Shown piece by piece: positions 16,959 to 25,592 of a DNA stretch of 45,034 bases. Origin of the DNA: Pseudomonas sp. Ant30-3 (GTDB lineage: Bacteria > Pseudomonadota > Gammaproteobacteria > Pseudomonadales > Pseudomonadaceae). Every line of letters starts with the position of its first letter. Within the stretch, counting starts at the first letter, position 1. A model generated the notes under the pieces. That model searched no databases. It was not told the origin of the DNA and saw only the letters and a list, made by a program, of their open reading frames with translations. The position numbers were made by a program, and so were the translations under genes. The stretch is from positions 1 through 45,034 of the forward strand of contig NZ_JMCL01000114.1 of assembly GCF_000690905.1 (NCBI RefSeq). The letters run 5' to 3'.

Positions 16959-17585
16959 TCAAGCTTTATGGTTAGTAAGCGAACGGGTTTTCAACTCGCA
17001 CTCGAACAAAAATTCAAAGGCCTCGATCTGCCGCAACGCATCGCTCATTCGCGCGCCCCAGGTATAGAGGCCGTGGCCGCGGATCAGGTAGCCGACGCAA
17101 TCGGGATGGGCGTCGAGCCAAGGCTGCACCTTGGCGGCGAGGCGTGCAATGTCCTGATCGTTGTCGAAAATCGGCACGCGCACCCGTGACTCGTGAGTGG
17201 AAACGCCGCTGAAAGCTTTCTGCAGTTCATAATCTTCGAACTCGATGAAATCTTCAGGCGTCAGGCGGGACAGCACCGTGGCATTCACCGAATGGGTGTG
17301 CAACACCGCGCCGATCTCCGCGCGCCAGCTATACAGCTGCGTGTGCAGCAGTGTTTCGGCTGATGGTTTCTTGCCGGGCTCGAGGCTGTTGCCGGACAAG
17401 TCGGTGGCCAGCACATCGTCAGGCCCCAACTGGCCTTTGTGCTTGCCGGACACCGTCAGCAACGCTTCGCTCGGCGACAGACGCGCCGAATAATTGCTGC
17501 TGGTGGCCGGCGACCAGCCACGACCATACAGAAAGCGCCCGGCGTCGATGATTTCCTGGGCGAGGTGTTCACGGGTAAGGCTCAT
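16959..17585 (-). CDS. mtnB: Methylthioribulose-1-phosphate dehydratase
   Basis: This 208-residue class II aldolase-fold enzyme dehydrates methylthioribulose-1-phosphate in methionine salvage. Zinc-binding histidines are in LHTHSVNATVLSRL and in YLIRGHGLYTWG, and the N-terminal part has GRGWSPATSSNYSARLS, typical for MtnB. Its start overlaps the MFS transporter stop by 4 bp (ATGA), so translation is coupled. The pathway partners MtnA, MtnK and MtnP are not in the window. Confidence 0.95.
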   Translation of the reverse strand: MSLTREHLAQEIIDAGRFLYGRGWSPATSSNYSARLSPSEALLTVSGKHKGQLGPDDVLATDLSGNSLEPGKKPSAETLLHTQLYSWRAEIGAVLHTHSVNATVLSRLTPEDFIEFEDYELQKAFSGVSTHESRVRVPIFDNDQDIARLAAKVQPWLDAHPDCVGYLIRGHGLYTWGARMSDALRQIEAFEFLFECELKTRSLTNHKA

Positions 17586-18727
17586 GGCCTGTCCTCTTGC
17601 ATACGTGTGGCGATGATAATCGCAGCGGCGAGGGCTGCGAGACTGGCGATACTGAACGTGAAGTTGGCACCGAGGGTGTTCCAGCTGTAGCCGGAATACA
17701 ATGCGCCGAGCGCGCCACCGGTACCGGCGAGTGCGGCATACAACGCCTGACCCTGCCCTTGCTGACGCGGGCCAAAGCTACGTTGCACGAACTGGATGGC
17801 AGCTGCGTGAAAGCTGCCGAACGTTGCAGCATGCAGAACCTGGGCAAACAGCAGCACCCAGATGAATTCGGCGAACGAGCCGAGCAACAACCAGCGCAAC
17901 GCCGCCAGCAGAAAACTCGCCAGCAGCACCCGGCGCACCGAGAAACGCGCAAGAATCTTGCTCATCGCCAGAAACATCAATACTTCGGCGACTACGCCGA
18001 CCGCCCAGAGCATGCCGATCAACCCACGGCTGTAACCGAGTTGCTCAAGGTGCAAGGTGAGAAAAGTGTAATACGGGCCGTGGCTGACCTGCATCAGCGC
18101 CACGCATCCGTAAAAAGCCAGCACACCCGGACCGCGCAATTGCTGGAGAAAACCGCCTGCCGACAAACGCTCGCCCTGAACCGGCTGGGCGTTCGGTACC
18201 CACAGGCTGCTGATCACAATCCCGGCCATGATCAGTACCAGCGCGACCGGGTAGATGTCGAGGCTGAGCCATTCGAACAGTCGGCCGAGTGCAACCACAG
18301 TGATGATGAAACCAATCGAGCCCCACAACCGGATCTGGCTGTAGCGCTGGGTCTGGCCCTTCAAATGCGCCAGCGTGATGACTTCAAACTGCGGCAATAC
18401 CGCGTGCCAGAAGAAGGCATGCAAGGCCATGACCATCGCCAGCCAGGCGTAGGTCTGGCTGACGAAGATCAAACAGAACGTAAGCAGCGTGCACACCGCG
18501 CCAAAACGGACAATAGCGAGGCGCCGGCCCGTGTAATCGCCGAGCCAGCCCCAGATGTTCGGGGCCACGCAACGCATCAGCATCGGGATCGCCACCAGTT
18601 CGCCAATACGCGCGGCGGAAAAGCCCAAGTGGTCGAAGTACAGCGCGAGGAACGGCGCCGTCGAGCCGAGCAAGGCGAAGTAGAACAGATAGAAACTGGA
18701 AAGCCGCCAGTACGGGAGCGCCGTCAC
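17582..18727 (-). CDS. MFS transporter, HcaT/phenylpropionate-permease-like
   Basis: This 381-residue major facilitator has about 12 membrane helices. The opening YWRLSSFYLFYFALLGSTAP and the LGFSAARIGELVAIPMLMRC loop match the MFS_1_like / 3-phenylpropionate permease (HcaT) group. The start is GTG at 18727, 34 bp after aroC, and the stop overlaps mtnB by 4 bp. The coupling to mtnB suggests a methionine-salvage substrate such as methylthioribose or a related metabolite, but this is inference; HcaT-like family membership alone would suggest an aromatic acid. Confidence 0.87.
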   Translation of the reverse strand: MTALPYWRLSSFYLFYFALLGSTAPFLALYFDHLGFSAARIGELVAIPMLMRCVAPNIWGWLGDYTGRRLAIVRFGAVCTLLTFCLIFVSQTYAWLAMVMALHAFFWHAVLPQFEVITLAHLKGQTQRYSQIRLWGSIGFIITVVALGRLFEWLSLDIYPVALVLIMAGIVISSLWVPNAQPVQGERLSAGGFLQQLRGPGVLAFYGCVALMQVSHGPYYTFLTLHLEQLGYSRGLIGMLWAVGVVAEVLMFLAMSKILARFSVRRVLLASFLLAALRWLLLGSFAEFIWVLLFAQVLHAATFGSFHAAAIQFVQRSFGPRQQGQGQALYAALAGTGGALGALYSGYSWNTLGANFTFSIASLAALAAAIIIATRMQEDRP

Positions 18728-18761
18728 GTGGTTCAGACCGCAACGGCTGTGAGATCAGCCA

Positions 18762-19853
18762 TTAAAGCTGACCCAGCACCGGCGTGCTCACGCGCACATC
18801 GGCGTTCTGCCCGCGATGACGCAGCAGATGGTCCATCAGCACGATGGCCATCATCGCTTCTGCGATTGGCGTGGCGCGAATGCCAACGCACGGATCGTGG
18901 CGGCCTTTGGTGATGACGTCCGCCGGGTTGCCATGGACGTCGATGGAACGGCCCGGCGTGGTGATGCTCGACGTCGGCTTCAATGCCAGATGCGCAACGA
19001 TCGGCTGACCGGACGAGATGCCGCCGAGAATGCCGCCAGCGTTATTGCTGAGGAAGCCTTCGGGGGTCATTTCATCGCGGTGCTCGGTGCCGCGCTGGGC
19101 GACGCTGGCGAAGCCGGCGCCGATCTCCACGCCCTTGACCGCGTTGATGCTCATGAGCGCGTGCGCCAGTTCGGCGTCGAGGCGGTCGAAGATCGGCTCG
19201 CCGAGACCGGGCATCACGCCTTCGGCGACGACCGTGATTTTCGCCCCGACGGAATCCTGGTCGCGACGCAACTGGTCCATATAGGCTTCCAGCTCCGGCA
19301 CCTTGTCCGGATCGGGGCTGAAGAAGGCGTTATCTTCCACCGAATCCCAGCTCTTGAACGGGATTTCGATCGGGCCCAACTGGCTCATATAGCCGCGAAT
19401 GACGATGCCCTGGCTGGCCAGGTATTTTTTCGCAATGGCCCCGGCTGCCACGCGCATCGCGGTTTCCCGCGCCGAGCTGCGACCGCCGCCGCGATAATCG
19501 CGTTCGCCGTATTTGTGGTGGTAGGTGTAGTCGGCGTGGGCCGGACGGAACAGGTCCTTGATCGCCGAGTAGTCCTTGGATTTCTGATCAGTGTTGCGAA
19601 TTAGCAGGCCAATCGCGCAGCCGGTGGTGCGCCCCTCGAACACGCCCGAGAGGATTTCGACTTCATCGGCTTCCTGACGCTGGGTGGTGTGGCGGCTGGT
19701 GCCAGGCTTGCGGCGATCGAGGTCGCGCTGCAGATCCTCCAGGGAAATCTCCAGGCCCGGCGGGCAGCCGTCGACAATGGCGACCAACGCCGGACCATGG
19801 CTTTCGCCTGCGGTGGTGACAGTGAACAGCTTGCCGTAGGTATTGCCGGACAT
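18762..19853 (-). CDS. aroC: Chorismate synthase
   Basis: This 363-residue enzyme is the last step of the shikimate pathway, converting EPSP to chorismate with reduced FMN. Family signatures are GNTYGKLFTVTTAGESHGPA at the start, then DYRGGGRSSARETAMRVAAG (about residues 121-140) and RATPIAEAMMAIVLMDH near the end. The frame continues 24 codons upstream, but the family start is the ATG at 19853, with GGAG about 10 bases before. The MFS-mtn genes follow in the same direction. Confidence 0.97.
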   Translation of the reverse strand: MSGNTYGKLFTVTTAGESHGPALVAIVDGCPPGLEISLEDLQRDLDRRKPGTSRHTTQRQEADEVEILSGVFEGRTTGCAIGLLIRNTDQKSKDYSAIKDLFRPAHADYTYHHKYGERDYRGGGRSSARETAMRVAAGAIAKKYLASQGIVIRGYMSQLGPIEIPFKSWDSVEDNAFFSPDPDKVPELEAYMDQLRRDQDSVGAKITVVAEGVMPGLGEPIFDRLDAELAHALMSINAVKGVEIGAGFASVAQRGTEHRDEMTPEGFLSNNAGGILGGISSGQPIVAHLALKPTSSITTPGRSIDVHGNPADVITKGRHDPCVGIRATPIAEAMMAIVLMDHLLRHRGQNADVRVSTPVLGQL

Positions 19854-19982
19854 GCAGGACGCTCCGTGAAATGAACCTGAATACTTGATGCGCGCCAGTA
19901 TACGCAGGCAACCCAAGTAGTTCATCCTCGAACCTTATGGGTGCCCGTGAGTCCAACCGGCACCTTTGTGAATGATGGCGTG

Positions 19983-20936
19983 ATGATGCTGCGAGTTCTT
20001 GCCTTGAGCCTTACCCTGTTTACCGGCTACGTCCAGGCCACCGTCCTGCAACGCCCGATCACTTTGGACACCGGTAGCGGTGAGCTTTTCGGCTCGCTGT
20101 TGCTGCCCAAGTCCGACACACCGGTGCCGGTTGTCCTGATCATTTCCGGCTCCGGCCCTACAGACCGTGACGGCAATAATCCCGAAGGTGGACGCAACGA
20201 CAGCCTCAAGCGACTGGCCTGGGTGCTGGCCAAGCACAACATCGCCAGCGTGCGCTACGACAAGCGCGGTGTGGCAGCGAGCCTCGCGGCGACGCCGGAT
20301 GAACGCAATCTGTCGGTCGAAGCCTATGTTGCTGATGCCCAAGCCTGGGGCCGCAAACTCCAGGCTGACCCGCGTTTTGGTCCGTTGATTTTGCTGGGCC
20401 ACAGCGAGGGTGCATTGATTGCCACGCTGGCGGCACCGAGCGTTAACGCCGCTGCGGTGATTTCCATGTCCGGCAGCGCGCGGCCGATCGATCAGGTGTT
20501 GCGTCAACAGTTAAGCAATCGTCTGCCACCGCCGTTGATGCTGCGCAGCAATGAGCTGCTCGACAGCCTCAAGGCCGGAAAACCCGACAGCAACGTGCCG
20601 CCGCAACTGGAGGTGATCTTCCGCCCGAGTGTGCAGCCGTATCTGATTTCGTTGTTCCGCCAGGACCCGGCGGCGGCGTTCGCCAAACTGAAAATGCCGG
20701 CGCTGATCATTCAGGGCAGTAACGACATTCAGGTGGGTGTGGAAGATGCGCGCCTGCTGAAAGGGGCCAAACCGGACGCCGAGCTGGCGCTGATCGAGGG
20801 CATGAACCACGTGATGCGAATTGTGCCAAACGACGTGAAGCGGCAATTGGCTTCCTATAAAGATCCACAATTGCCTCTCGCCGCCGAACTCGGCGCGCGC
20901 ATCCTTGGATTTATTGACGGAATTCGCACCCGATAA
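19983..20936 (+). CDS. Exported alpha/beta hydrolase
   Basis: This 317-residue alpha/beta hydrolase has a signal peptide (MMLRVLALSLTLFTGYVQA). The oxyanion region is ISGSGPTDRDGNNPEG, the nucleophile elbow is GHSEG with S141, and the likely catalytic histidine is H276 in GMNHVMR. An acid residue is expected in the IQGSNDIQVG strand-loop. The start was chosen by the signal peptide; the frame is open to 19941 and no strong SD is visible, and the next ATG at 19986 is equally possible. It resembles periplasmic esterases/peptidases of this fold. Substrate unknown. Confidence 0.85.
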   Translation: MMLRVLALSLTLFTGYVQATVLQRPITLDTGSGELFGSLLLPKSDTPVPVVLIISGSGPTDRDGNNPEGGRNDSLKRLAWVLAKHNIASVRYDKRGVAASLAATPDERNLSVEAYVADAQAWGRKLQADPRFGPLILLGHSEGALIATLAAPSVNAAAVISMSGSARPIDQVLRQQLSNRLPPPLMLRSNELLDSLKAGKPDSNVPPQLEVIFRPSVQPYLISLFRQDPAAAFAKLKMPALIIQGSNDIQVGVEDARLLKGAKPDAELALIEGMNHVMRIVPNDVKRQLASYKDPQLPLAAELGARILGFIDGIRTR

Positions 20937-21036
20937 GCTTCCCCGCGCCCTCCAGTCCTGCCAAAAGCGGCCGATAAGCCGGTGTCGCCAGCGTTACGCC
21001 TGGCGGCAAGCCGAGCTTGGACAGGACCTCGCCGTT

Positions 21037-21828
21037 ATGACTGATACCCCGACTTCACCCGAGACCACCGCTGAAAAGGATGCACCGCCAGCGGTCGAGC
21101 AGCCGTGGGCGGACGTCCAGGTCGAGCAGCACAAGATGCTCCGTCTGGCCCCCCTGCAGATCGACCGCAACACCGGCGCTCGGCCGTTGCGCTTTGTCGA
21201 GTTCGGCTATGCCGAGCGCAACAGCAAAGAGCGCAGCCTGCTGCGCATGAGCATTACTCTGCCTGGCCAGCGGGTGCGCAAAGAGCAGAATCATCTGGAC
21301 GTGTGGGTCGACCACGTCACGCACCGCGTACATTTCGGGCCTGCCACGGGCTTGCAGATTGAACCGATGAACCGCGGCATCGGCCGCTATCTGGCGGCGC
21401 AGGGGGTTACCTGGGCGAAAAAGCGCTGGCCGGCGTACACCGTCGACGGCACTGACCTGAACAACAAAGATGCCCTCAACGAGGACACACGCCTGCGGCG
21501 CGACCGTTTTCTCACAGCGCACGGTTTTGAGGTGGTGTACGCAGACGCCCAGCACCTGAAGGGCAGCGTCAAGGAAGTGAAAGTCGGCGACCTGCTCGCC
21601 GAGTGGAATGCCGAGAAAGTGCAGCACGTAACAATTCTCGAGGCGGCGCAAATGCTTCAGCAGGCCGAGCAGAATCTGGCCGAGCAGGAAGTGAAGCTGA
21701 AGAAACACGAAGAAAGAGTCAGCAAGTACAAGCGCGAAGACGCCGGATTACGCTTCACCATTACATGCCTGGTGGCGTTCGCGGTGTTTCAGGCGGGGCT
21801 GTTGATCTGGATTGCTACGCAGCGTTGA
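21037..21828 (+). CDS. GNAT-like domain protein with coiled coil and C-terminal membrane anchor
   Basis: This 263-residue protein is not a named family to me. Residues about 45-170 form a globular alpha/beta domain with NRGIGRYLAAQGVTWAKKRW (112-131) and, later, RDRFLTAHGFEVVYAD (155-170), a pattern like GNAT motifs A and B. A charged coiled coil follows (about 190-235), then one hydrophobic helix (about 240-260) ending in TQR, a tail-anchor arrangement. The start at 21037 has AGGA upstream; the open frame back to 20905 overlaps the hydrolase gene and is unlikely to be used. The enzyme function is inferred from pattern only. Confidence 0.78.
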   Translation: MTDTPTSPETTAEKDAPPAVEQPWADVQVEQHKMLRLAPLQIDRNTGARPLRFVEFGYAERNSKERSLLRMSITLPGQRVRKEQNHLDVWVDHVTHRVHFGPATGLQIEPMNRGIGRYLAAQGVTWAKKRWPAYTVDGTDLNNKDALNEDTRLRRDRFLTAHGFEVVYADAQHLKGSVKEVKVGDLLAEWNAEKVQHVTILEAAQMLQQAEQNLAEQEVKLKKHEERVSKYKREDAGLRFTITCLVAFAVFQAGLLIWIATQR

Positions 21829-21839
21829 GGGGTCAGATA

Positions 21840-22032
21840 CTGCGGTGCGGCATTCGCGAGCAAGCTTTGCTCCCACAGCGGTTTGGGGCCAGGCGCAGGA
21901 TTTGTGGATCTGTAAGGTTCTGTAGGGATCTACGGGATCGGTGGGAGCAAGGCTTGCCCGCGATGGCGGTGGGTCATTTAACAGTGATGTGACTGACACG
22001 ACGCAATCGCGAGCAAGCTTGCTCCTACAGAG
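21840..22032. repeat. Cluster of REP elements
   Basis: At least three copies are visible: CGCGAGCAAGCTTTGCTCCC near 21857-21876, GTGGGAGCAAGGCTTGCCCG near 21941-21960 and TCGCGAGCAAGCTTGCTCCT near 22008-22027. The last two form an inverted pair. They fill the convergent gap between the coiled-coil gene and prmB, where no gene is seen. Confidence 0.75.
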
Positions 22033-22040
22033 AATTGCGT

Positions 22041-22949
22041 TTAAACGCGGGAAGCAAACAGCGCCTGATGTTCATGGCACTGCTGGGCGGACAACATGAA
22101 CACCCCGTGGCCACCCCGTTCGAAATCGAGCCACGCAAAGTCGACTTCCGGGTACAGCGCCTCGACGTGAACCTGGCTGTTGCCAACCTCGACGATCAGC
22201 AAACCTTTCTCGGTCAGATGATCCGCCGCCTCGGCGAGCATGCGCCGCACCAGGTTCAGTCCATCGTCGCCGCAGGCCAGACCCAGCTCCGGCTCGTGCT
22301 GGTATTCGTCCGGCATATCGGCGAAATCTTCCGCATCGACGTAAGGCGGATTCGACACGATCAGGTCGAAACGCTGACCCGGCAAGCCGTCAAAACCATC
22401 GCCCTGGACCGTGTACACACGCTCGTCGACGCCATGACGCTCGATGTTCTTGTTGGCCACTTCCAGCGCTTCGAACGACAGATCGGCCAGGACCACTTCG
22501 GCTTGCTGAAACTCGTAAGCACAGGCGATCCCGATGCAACCGGAACCGGTACACAGGTCGAGGATGCGCGCAGGCTCGGCACCCAGCCACGGCTCGAAGC
22601 GTTTTTCGATCAGCTCTCCGATAGGCGAACGCGGAATCAACACGCGCTCATCGACGATGAACGACATCCCGCAGAACCAGGCCTCGCCCAACAGGTACGC
22701 GGTTGGAATGCGTTCCTCGATGCGGCGTTTGAGCAGGCGCTGCAAACGCACCAGTTCATCGTCTTCCAGATTGCAATCGAGGTAGCTGTCGGCCATTTCC
22801 CATGGTAAATGCAAAGCACCCAATACCAGTTGACGTGCTTCGTCCCAGGCATTGTCGGTCCCATGGCCGAAAAACAGATCCTCCCCATGGAAGCGGCTGA
22901 CGGCCCAACGGATATGGTCACGCAGGGTACGAAGTCGGGAAGTGATCAC
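22041..22949 (-). CDS. prmB: Ribosomal protein uL3 glutamine methyltransferase
   Basis: This 302-residue SAM-dependent methyltransferase of the HemK/PrmA family modifies a glutamine of ribosomal protein L3. The SAM site is RILDLCTGSGCIGIACAYEF, the substrate-glutamine motif is IVSNPPYVDAEDFADMP (NPPY), and the N-terminal helical domain with AWDEARQLVLGALHLP matches PrmB. The GTG at 22949 with GGAG upstream fits the family better than the TTG five codons earlier. It is a single gene here. Confidence 0.94.
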   Translation of the reverse strand: MITSRLRTLRDHIRWAVSRFHGEDLFFGHGTDNAWDEARQLVLGALHLPWEMADSYLDCNLEDDELVRLQRLLKRRIEERIPTAYLLGEAWFCGMSFIVDERVLIPRSPIGELIEKRFEPWLGAEPARILDLCTGSGCIGIACAYEFQQAEVVLADLSFEALEVANKNIERHGVDERVYTVQGDGFDGLPGQRFDLIVSNPPYVDAEDFADMPDEYQHEPELGLACGDDGLNLVRRMLAEAADHLTEKGLLIVEVGNSQVHVEALYPEVDFAWLDFERGGHGVFMLSAQQCHEHQALFASRV

Positions 22950-23187
22950 GGGGGCAAACTCCAAAAAAAACGACTGGCGATTCTAACAGCCAAAACACGC
23001 CACGACGACGCAGGAAAACAACCGCTCGACCGTAGGACCTGTCCGTATTTTGCTTTCGCTATTGAACAAAACGAGGATATTGACAAGGCTGCGGGCCAAT
23101 AACGACGGCGTCTGCGATGGTAGCGATTCACAGAAGCGCTCAGCCAGAGGACAATGTCGCAAAAGCCCCACACCAAGGAGCCCCAGA

Positions 23188-23778
23188 ATGTCCGTTCCAA
23201 AAACGATGTTTCAACTCAGCGGCCGCGGTTATGCAGCCGCCAACCTGGGTCATGCGACCCTCGTCATCATTGATGCGCAGAAAGAATACCTCAGCGGTCC
23301 GCTGGCCCTGAGCGGCATGGATGCTGCGGTTGCAAACATCAAGCAACTGGTGACGGCGGCCCGAGCTGCCGGCCGACCTATCGTCCATGTGCATCACCTC
23401 GGCACGGTCGGCGGTCTGTTTGACCCACAGGGCGAGCGCGGCGAATTTATACCGGGCCTGGAGCCCGAGGCCGATGAAACCATTATCGGCAAACTGCTGC
23501 CGAGCGCGTTTCACGGCACCGAGCTGCTGGAGCGTTTGCAGAATCTCGGCTCGCTGGATTTGATTGTCTGCGGGTTCATGAGCCACTCCAGCGTCAGCAC
23601 CACTGTGCGCGCCGCGAAGAATCTGGGCTTCCGCTGCACGCTTGTTGAAGACGCCTGCGCCACGCGCGATCTGCCCTACAAGGACGGCGTGTTGAGCGCC
23701 GATCACGTTCAACAGACCGAAATGGCGATCATGGCGGACAACTTCGCCACTCTCGCCCTTACCCGTGAACTGATTTGA
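23188..23778 (+). CDS. Isochorismatase-fold hydrolase with Ser at the catalytic Cys position
   Basis: This 196-residue protein has the cysteine-hydrolase fold: D29 in TLVIIDAQKEYLSG, K102 in IIGKLLPSAF and the signature CGFMSHSSVSTTVRAAKNLG (128-147). In the family the latter normally reads (T/S)HxCV with the nucleophilic Cys; here the codons encode His-Ser-Ser-Val, so position 135 is Ser. D29 and K102 are kept. The enzyme may be inactive, use Ser, or act like isochorismatases that lack the Cys. AAGGAG precedes the ATG; upstream open sequence is not needed. It is probably monocistronic. Confidence 0.87.
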   Translation: MSVPKTMFQLSGRGYAAANLGHATLVIIDAQKEYLSGPLALSGMDAAVANIKQLVTAARAAGRPIVHVHHLGTVGGLFDPQGERGEFIPGLEPEADETIIGKLLPSAFHGTELLERLQNLGSLDLIVCGFMSHSSVSTTVRAAKNLGFRCTLVEDACATRDLPYKDGVLSADHVQQTEMAIMADNFATLALTRELI

Positions 23779-23913
23779 TTTGATAGCCGATTGATGGGCG
23801 GCCGATGTCGCCGCTCATCCGTAAAAGGTTCTCACTCGCCGTAATTGTCTTAGCCTCAGGAACATCCCGGTTAACTCCCGGTCGAAGGCCGATACCCATT
23901 GAGGAAGGTCGGA

Positions 23914-24234
23914 ATGAAGTTATCCGATGGTTTTGACGCACGCCGCCTGCGGCCTAAAGGCCCAAGCAACTGGCGTTTTCGCTTCGGCGCAGCCTTCGCT
24001 GCCCTGCTGGCAACGTGCGGTGTGTTACTGGCAATGGCCGGCGCCGCCAGCCTGTTGGGCCGCCCGCCCGCGCTCGGCGAACTGAACGCCAGCCCATTGG
24101 GCTCGTCGATCATTTTGGCGGTTGGCCTGTTTCTGCTCTACATCGGCGTTTGGCTGTGGCGTCGTTGCCGACGCCGTGCGCGCCAGTCGCGAGCGTTGAA
24201 CATGTCCCCGCACCTGATGAAAAAACACGACTGA
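23914..24234 (+). CDS. Small inner-membrane protein, unknown function
   Basis: This 106-residue protein has a basic N-terminus, two hydrophobic helices (about residues 27-52 and 68-88), a WLWRRCRRRARQSRA basic stretch and a hydrophilic tail. No family is recognised. By the positive-inside rule both ends would be cytoplasmic. GAGGAAGG lies before the ATG at 23914. It precedes the Smr gene by 74 bp in the same direction. Confidence 0.75.
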   Translation: MKLSDGFDARRLRPKGPSNWRFRFGAAFAALLATCGVLLAMAGAASLLGRPPALGELNASPLGSSIILAVGLFLLYIGVWLWRRCRRRARQSRALNMSPHLMKKHD

Positions 24235-24308
24235 AGCTGTGCCAGACGTTTTCTTGCGCCGGATAGCTGTCGAGTTGGGTAAACTGGCCGCCCTTCGCGG
24301 AGGCTGAC

Positions 24309-24866
24309 ATGCAAGACGACGATTTTTCCCTGTTCAAAAGCGCGATCCAAGGCGTCAAGCCAATCAAGCACGATCGCGCTGAAACCGGTAAACCCAAAGC
24401 CGATCGCGCGCAGATCGCCAAGCTGCGGCAAGCCGCCACGGTGCGCACCGATGCCACCACTGTTGACGGGCTCTCCGATCAGTTCGTGATAGATGTCGGC
24501 CCTGAAGACGAGCTGATGTGGGCACGCGACGGCGTCCAGGAAAGCCAGATGCGCAAGCTGAAGATCGGCCAGATCCCGTTCGAGGGCAGCCTCGACCTGC
24601 ACGGCATGACGGTGGAAAAGGCTCGCGAAACCCTCTGGGCGTTTCTGGCCGAAGCGACCAAATTCGAAATCCGCTGCGTGCGTGTCACCCATGGCAAAGC
24701 TGTGCGCCTGGATGGCAAACGCCCGATGATCAAAAGCCACGTCAACACCTGGTTGCGCCAGCATTCACAGGTACTCGGTTTCACCTCATGCCAGCCTCGC
24801 CACGGCGGCGCCGGCGCGGTTTACGTGATGCTCAAACGCACCATGATGGAAGGTCGCGACGAGTAA
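24309..24866 (+). CDS. Smr-domain protein (SmrB/YfcN-like)
   Basis: This 185-residue protein has a C-terminal Smr domain: LDLHG at 95-99, RVTHGKAVR (HGxG-like motif) in the middle and SCQPRHGGAGAVYVMLKR at the end. Smr-domain proteins of this length in gammaproteobacteria include SmrB, an endonuclease that cleaves mRNA at collided ribosomes; whether this copy does so is inference. The N-terminal third is charged and probably extended. GGAGG directly upstream fixes the start. folE follows 79 bp downstream. Confidence 0.88.
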   Translation: MQDDDFSLFKSAIQGVKPIKHDRAETGKPKADRAQIAKLRQAATVRTDATTVDGLSDQFVIDVGPEDELMWARDGVQESQMRKLKIGQIPFEGSLDLHGMTVEKARETLWAFLAEATKFEIRCVRVTHGKAVRLDGKRPMIKSHVNTWLRQHSQVLGFTSCQPRHGGAGAVYVMLKRTMMEGRDE

Positions 24867-24945
24867 AGCTGTCGGATCAAGCTTGCAGCGTCGTGTCCGC
24901 CACCGTACCCTTGCCCTTTGCGAAAATCCCCCCACAGGTAGTTTC

Positions 24946-25491
24946 ATGTCCCTGGAACAGAATTACACCGCGATTCTCGGCCAATTGGGCGAGGACGTCT
25001 CCCGCGAGGGCCTGCTCGATACGCCCAAGCGTGCCGCCAAAGCCATGCAGTACCTTTGCCGCGGTTATGAACAAACGCTCGAAGAGGTCACCAACGGGGC
25101 CTTGTTCAGCTCCGATAACAGCGAAATGGTGTTGGTAAAAGACATCGAGCTGTACTCGTTGTGCGAACACCACTTGCTGCCGTTTATCGGCAAGGCTCAC
25201 GTCGCTTACATCCCGAGCGGCAAGGTCCTGGGCCTGTCCAAGGTTGCGCGGATCGTCGATATGTACGCTCGCCGCCTGCAGATCCAGGAAAACCTCAGCC
25301 GTCAGATCGCCGACGCCGTGCTGCAAGTCACTGGCGCCCTGGGCGTTGCGGTGGTGATCGAGGCCAAGCACATGTGCATGATGATGCGCGGTGTCGAGAA
25401 GCAGAATTCTTCGATGATTACGTCTGTAATGCTCGGCGAGTTCCGCGAGAATGCGGCCACTCGCAGCGAGTTTCTCAGCCTGATCAAGTAA
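24946..25491 (+). CDS. folE: GTP cyclohydrolase I
   Basis: This 181-residue T-fold enzyme converts GTP to 7,8-dihydroneopterin triphosphate, the first step of folate/pterin synthesis. Zinc ligands C73 and H76 are in YSLCEHHLLPFIGKAHVAYI, and C144 is in EAKHMCMMMRGVEKQ. TPKRAAKAM near the N-terminus is also typical. The frame is open 21 codons upstream, but the family start is the ATG at 24946. Pseudomonads often have more than one FolE, and this could be either paralogue. A terminator follows. Confidence 0.95.
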   Translation: MSLEQNYTAILGQLGEDVSREGLLDTPKRAAKAMQYLCRGYEQTLEEVTNGALFSSDNSEMVLVKDIELYSLCEHHLLPFIGKAHVAYIPSGKVLGLSKVARIVDMYARRLQIQENLSRQIADAVLQVTGALGVAVVIEAKHMCMMMRGVEKQNSSMITSVMLGEFRENAATRSEFLSLIK

Positions 25492-25507
25492 TTTGCGCCT
25501 CGAAGAG

Positions 25508-25537
25508 AACCGGCATTCATCGCCGGTTTTTTTTCGC
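25508..25537 (+). terminator. Rho-independent terminator after folE
   Basis: ACCGGC pairs with GCCGGT around ATTCATC-type loop bases and is followed by eight T residues. It begins about 17 bp after the folE stop. Confidence 0.88.
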
Positions 25538-25592
25538 CTGCAAAAAATCAGGTAAGCTGCGCGCCTTCGTTTGCCCCTGAGAGGCTTAAACC

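Noticed and set aside
16335..17189. Plus-strand open frame over mtnD/mtnB
   Set aside because: Antisense shadow; the minus strand carries mtnD and mtnB with complete metal-binding residues.
21840..22032. CRISPR array suggested by repeated motifs
   Set aside because: The repeats are palindromic REPs in alternating orientation with irregular spacing, without regular spacers or cas genes.
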